Origin: Candidatus Lloydbacteria bacterium RIFCSPLOWO2_01_FULL_50_20
GTDB lineage: Bacteria > Patescibacteriota > Minisyncoccia > Phycocordibacterales > UBA6899
Reading direction: 5' to 3'
DNA length: 45,901 nt
NCBI GenBank assembly: GCA_001821435.1
Contig: MHLP01000021.1
Span: forward strand, 1 to 45,901
Below the pieces are notes generated by a model, which was given only the letters and a program-made list of their open reading frames with translations, was not told where the DNA came from and searched no databases. This document shows, one piece after another, positions 44,716-45,901 of this stretch (position 1 is its first letter; the number at the start of each line of letters is the position of its first letter). Both the position numbers and the translations under genes were made by a program.

Positions 44716-45901
44716 CTACCGGATCCGGTACACATCAATCACGGGCCCGTTTTGCGCGAGTGACGGGAGTTTGAAGAGCGGATCGCGCATCTCGTCGGGA
44801 AGAGGTAAGCTTTCGGTCTCATCGGTCGCAGTATCGGGGAATCGCGCGATACGTTCCATTGTGCCGGGGAGACCGAGTTGTTCGATCTCTCCTAATAGCC
44901 TCCTGCGTTCAGCGGGGTCCCACCAACTCACAATAAGATAGTCGTAGCGCTCTCCCACGAGCTTGCCGGGAATATCACCGCGGAAATATGCCGGTGTGAA
45001 AACATAATAGTGCTGCCCGACGTCTGGGAGAGGCGAAGCAGTGAGCAGATACTCCCGTTTTTTGGTCATAAAATATGGTGCGTAGGTTTGTATGTCGTGA
45101 AGCGTTGCTTTATTCTCGGGCAGGTCGAGCGTCTCGTCGAGCGTCACTACCCGTGCACCATCGGGAATGTTCGCAAATATCCACTCGCGCGTCATGAGTT
45201 GTGTCGAAGGAAGCATGAGTCGTGCGTCGAACATGATCGGTCCATAAAGCGCCGCGAGGAGGGTGATGATGAGCAGGGCGACGGAGAGGCGCTTGCCAAC
45301 AACCTCTCGCGCGCAGGTGAGCGTTGCTGCCGAAAGAAGAGCGAGAATGGGAACAACCGGCAAAATATAGCGCGCCTGGCAAGGATTTATTCCAAGTACA
45401 GTAATTGCCGTAATGCCAAAGAAATAGGCAAAGGCGAAAGAGCCAAGTATGATCGCTTGGTTTCGCTTTTCCACTACCTTTCGCCACCAAAACACCAGGC
45501 CAAGCAGCGAAAGAATGACCATGGGGAGCTCGTATTCAATGAGTATCTGAACGTAATAGGTGAGTGCGGTCATCAGTCCGAGACTGCCGCAATAAAGCGT
45601 GTTTTCACCCGAGACGATCTGGTCTAGTCCGGAAGGGGTGGCAGCCAGTGAAAAAAATCTTTTGACATAGCCGAGGTAATTCTCATAACCATAGGGATTG
45701 AGATAATAGAACAAGAAAACAAACCCGAGCAAAAGTGCGTGCGCAAGAAGAAAATCGCGATGCATAAAAAATCTTCTCACGAAAGATTCTCCCTTGTGCT
45801 GGAGTGCGTGTGCAATAACAAATGGCACATAGACCAGCGCTCCGATGGTGTTGATGCCGAATGACAACGCGATACCCACCGCCGCAAACACATAACGTCG
45901 A
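44716..45901 (-). CDS. GT39-like multi-TM membrane protein (5' end beyond window)
   Basis: multi-TM ORF open past the right edge; MVILSLLGLVFWWRKVVEKRNQAIILG...INPCQARYILPVVPILALLSA. Confidence 0.75.
   Translation of the reverse strand, partial: RRYVFAAVGIALSFGINTIGALVYVPFVIAHALQHKGESFVRRFFMHRDFLLAHALLLGFVFLFYYLNPYGYENYLGYVKRFFSLAATPSGLDQIVSGENTLYCGSLGLMTALTYYVQILIEYELPMVILSLLGLVFWWRKVVEKRNQAIILGSFAFAYFFGITAITVLGINPCQARYILPVVPILALLSAATLTCAREVVGKRLSVALLIITLLAALYGPIMFDARLMLPSTQLMTREWIFANIPDGARVVTLDETLDLPENKATLHDIQTYAPYFMTKKREYLLTASPLPDVGQHYYVFTPAYFRGDIPGKLVGERYDYLIVSWWDPAERRRLLGEIEQLGLPGTMERIARFPDTATDETESLPLPDEMRDPLFKLPSLAQNGPVIDVYRIR

Noticed and set aside
45010-45627. 205-aa plus-strand ORF
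   Set aside because: Antisense to the GT39-like gene; no recognisable domain.

Overview
The window looks like part of a Patescibacteria/CPR-type genome. That is inferred from gene content and style; taxonomy cannot be verified here. The left ~12 kb holds housekeeping genes on the minus strand: DUF84/YjjX NTPase, inositol monophosphatase family, YfiH/PgeF, HIT, SecA, MurB, a secreted YqgE/AlgH-like protein and an O-antigen ligase/TPR protein. From ~13.2 kb to the right edge lies a large surface-glycan locus: glycosyltransferases, RmlA/RmlB, DegT aminotransferase, C-methyltransferase-like protein, flippase, GT39-like membrane proteins, a SxtI/L/J/K-like carbamoyltransferase cassette, AsnB, sulfotransferase, DUF4915 and epimerases. 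The strongest observations are: (1) a PaaX/Cas2-like gene bracketed by two related perfect palindromes (36 and 38 bp) with a shared GCTATAGC core; (2) a WcaL-like glycosyltransferase ORF whose parts are in circularly permuted order, split at its E-x7-E region; (3) a 111-bp repeat (110/111 identical) placed 5' of both secA and murB, whose hairpin recurs with compensatory stem changes inside a membrane-protein gene; (4) a compact SxtI-SxtL-SxtJ-DUF5989 cassette whose 52-aa member is missing from the supplied ORF track; and (5) several dispersed palindromic repeats translated in frame inside secA and a membrane-protein gene. No CRISPR array, rRNA or convincing tRNA was seen.
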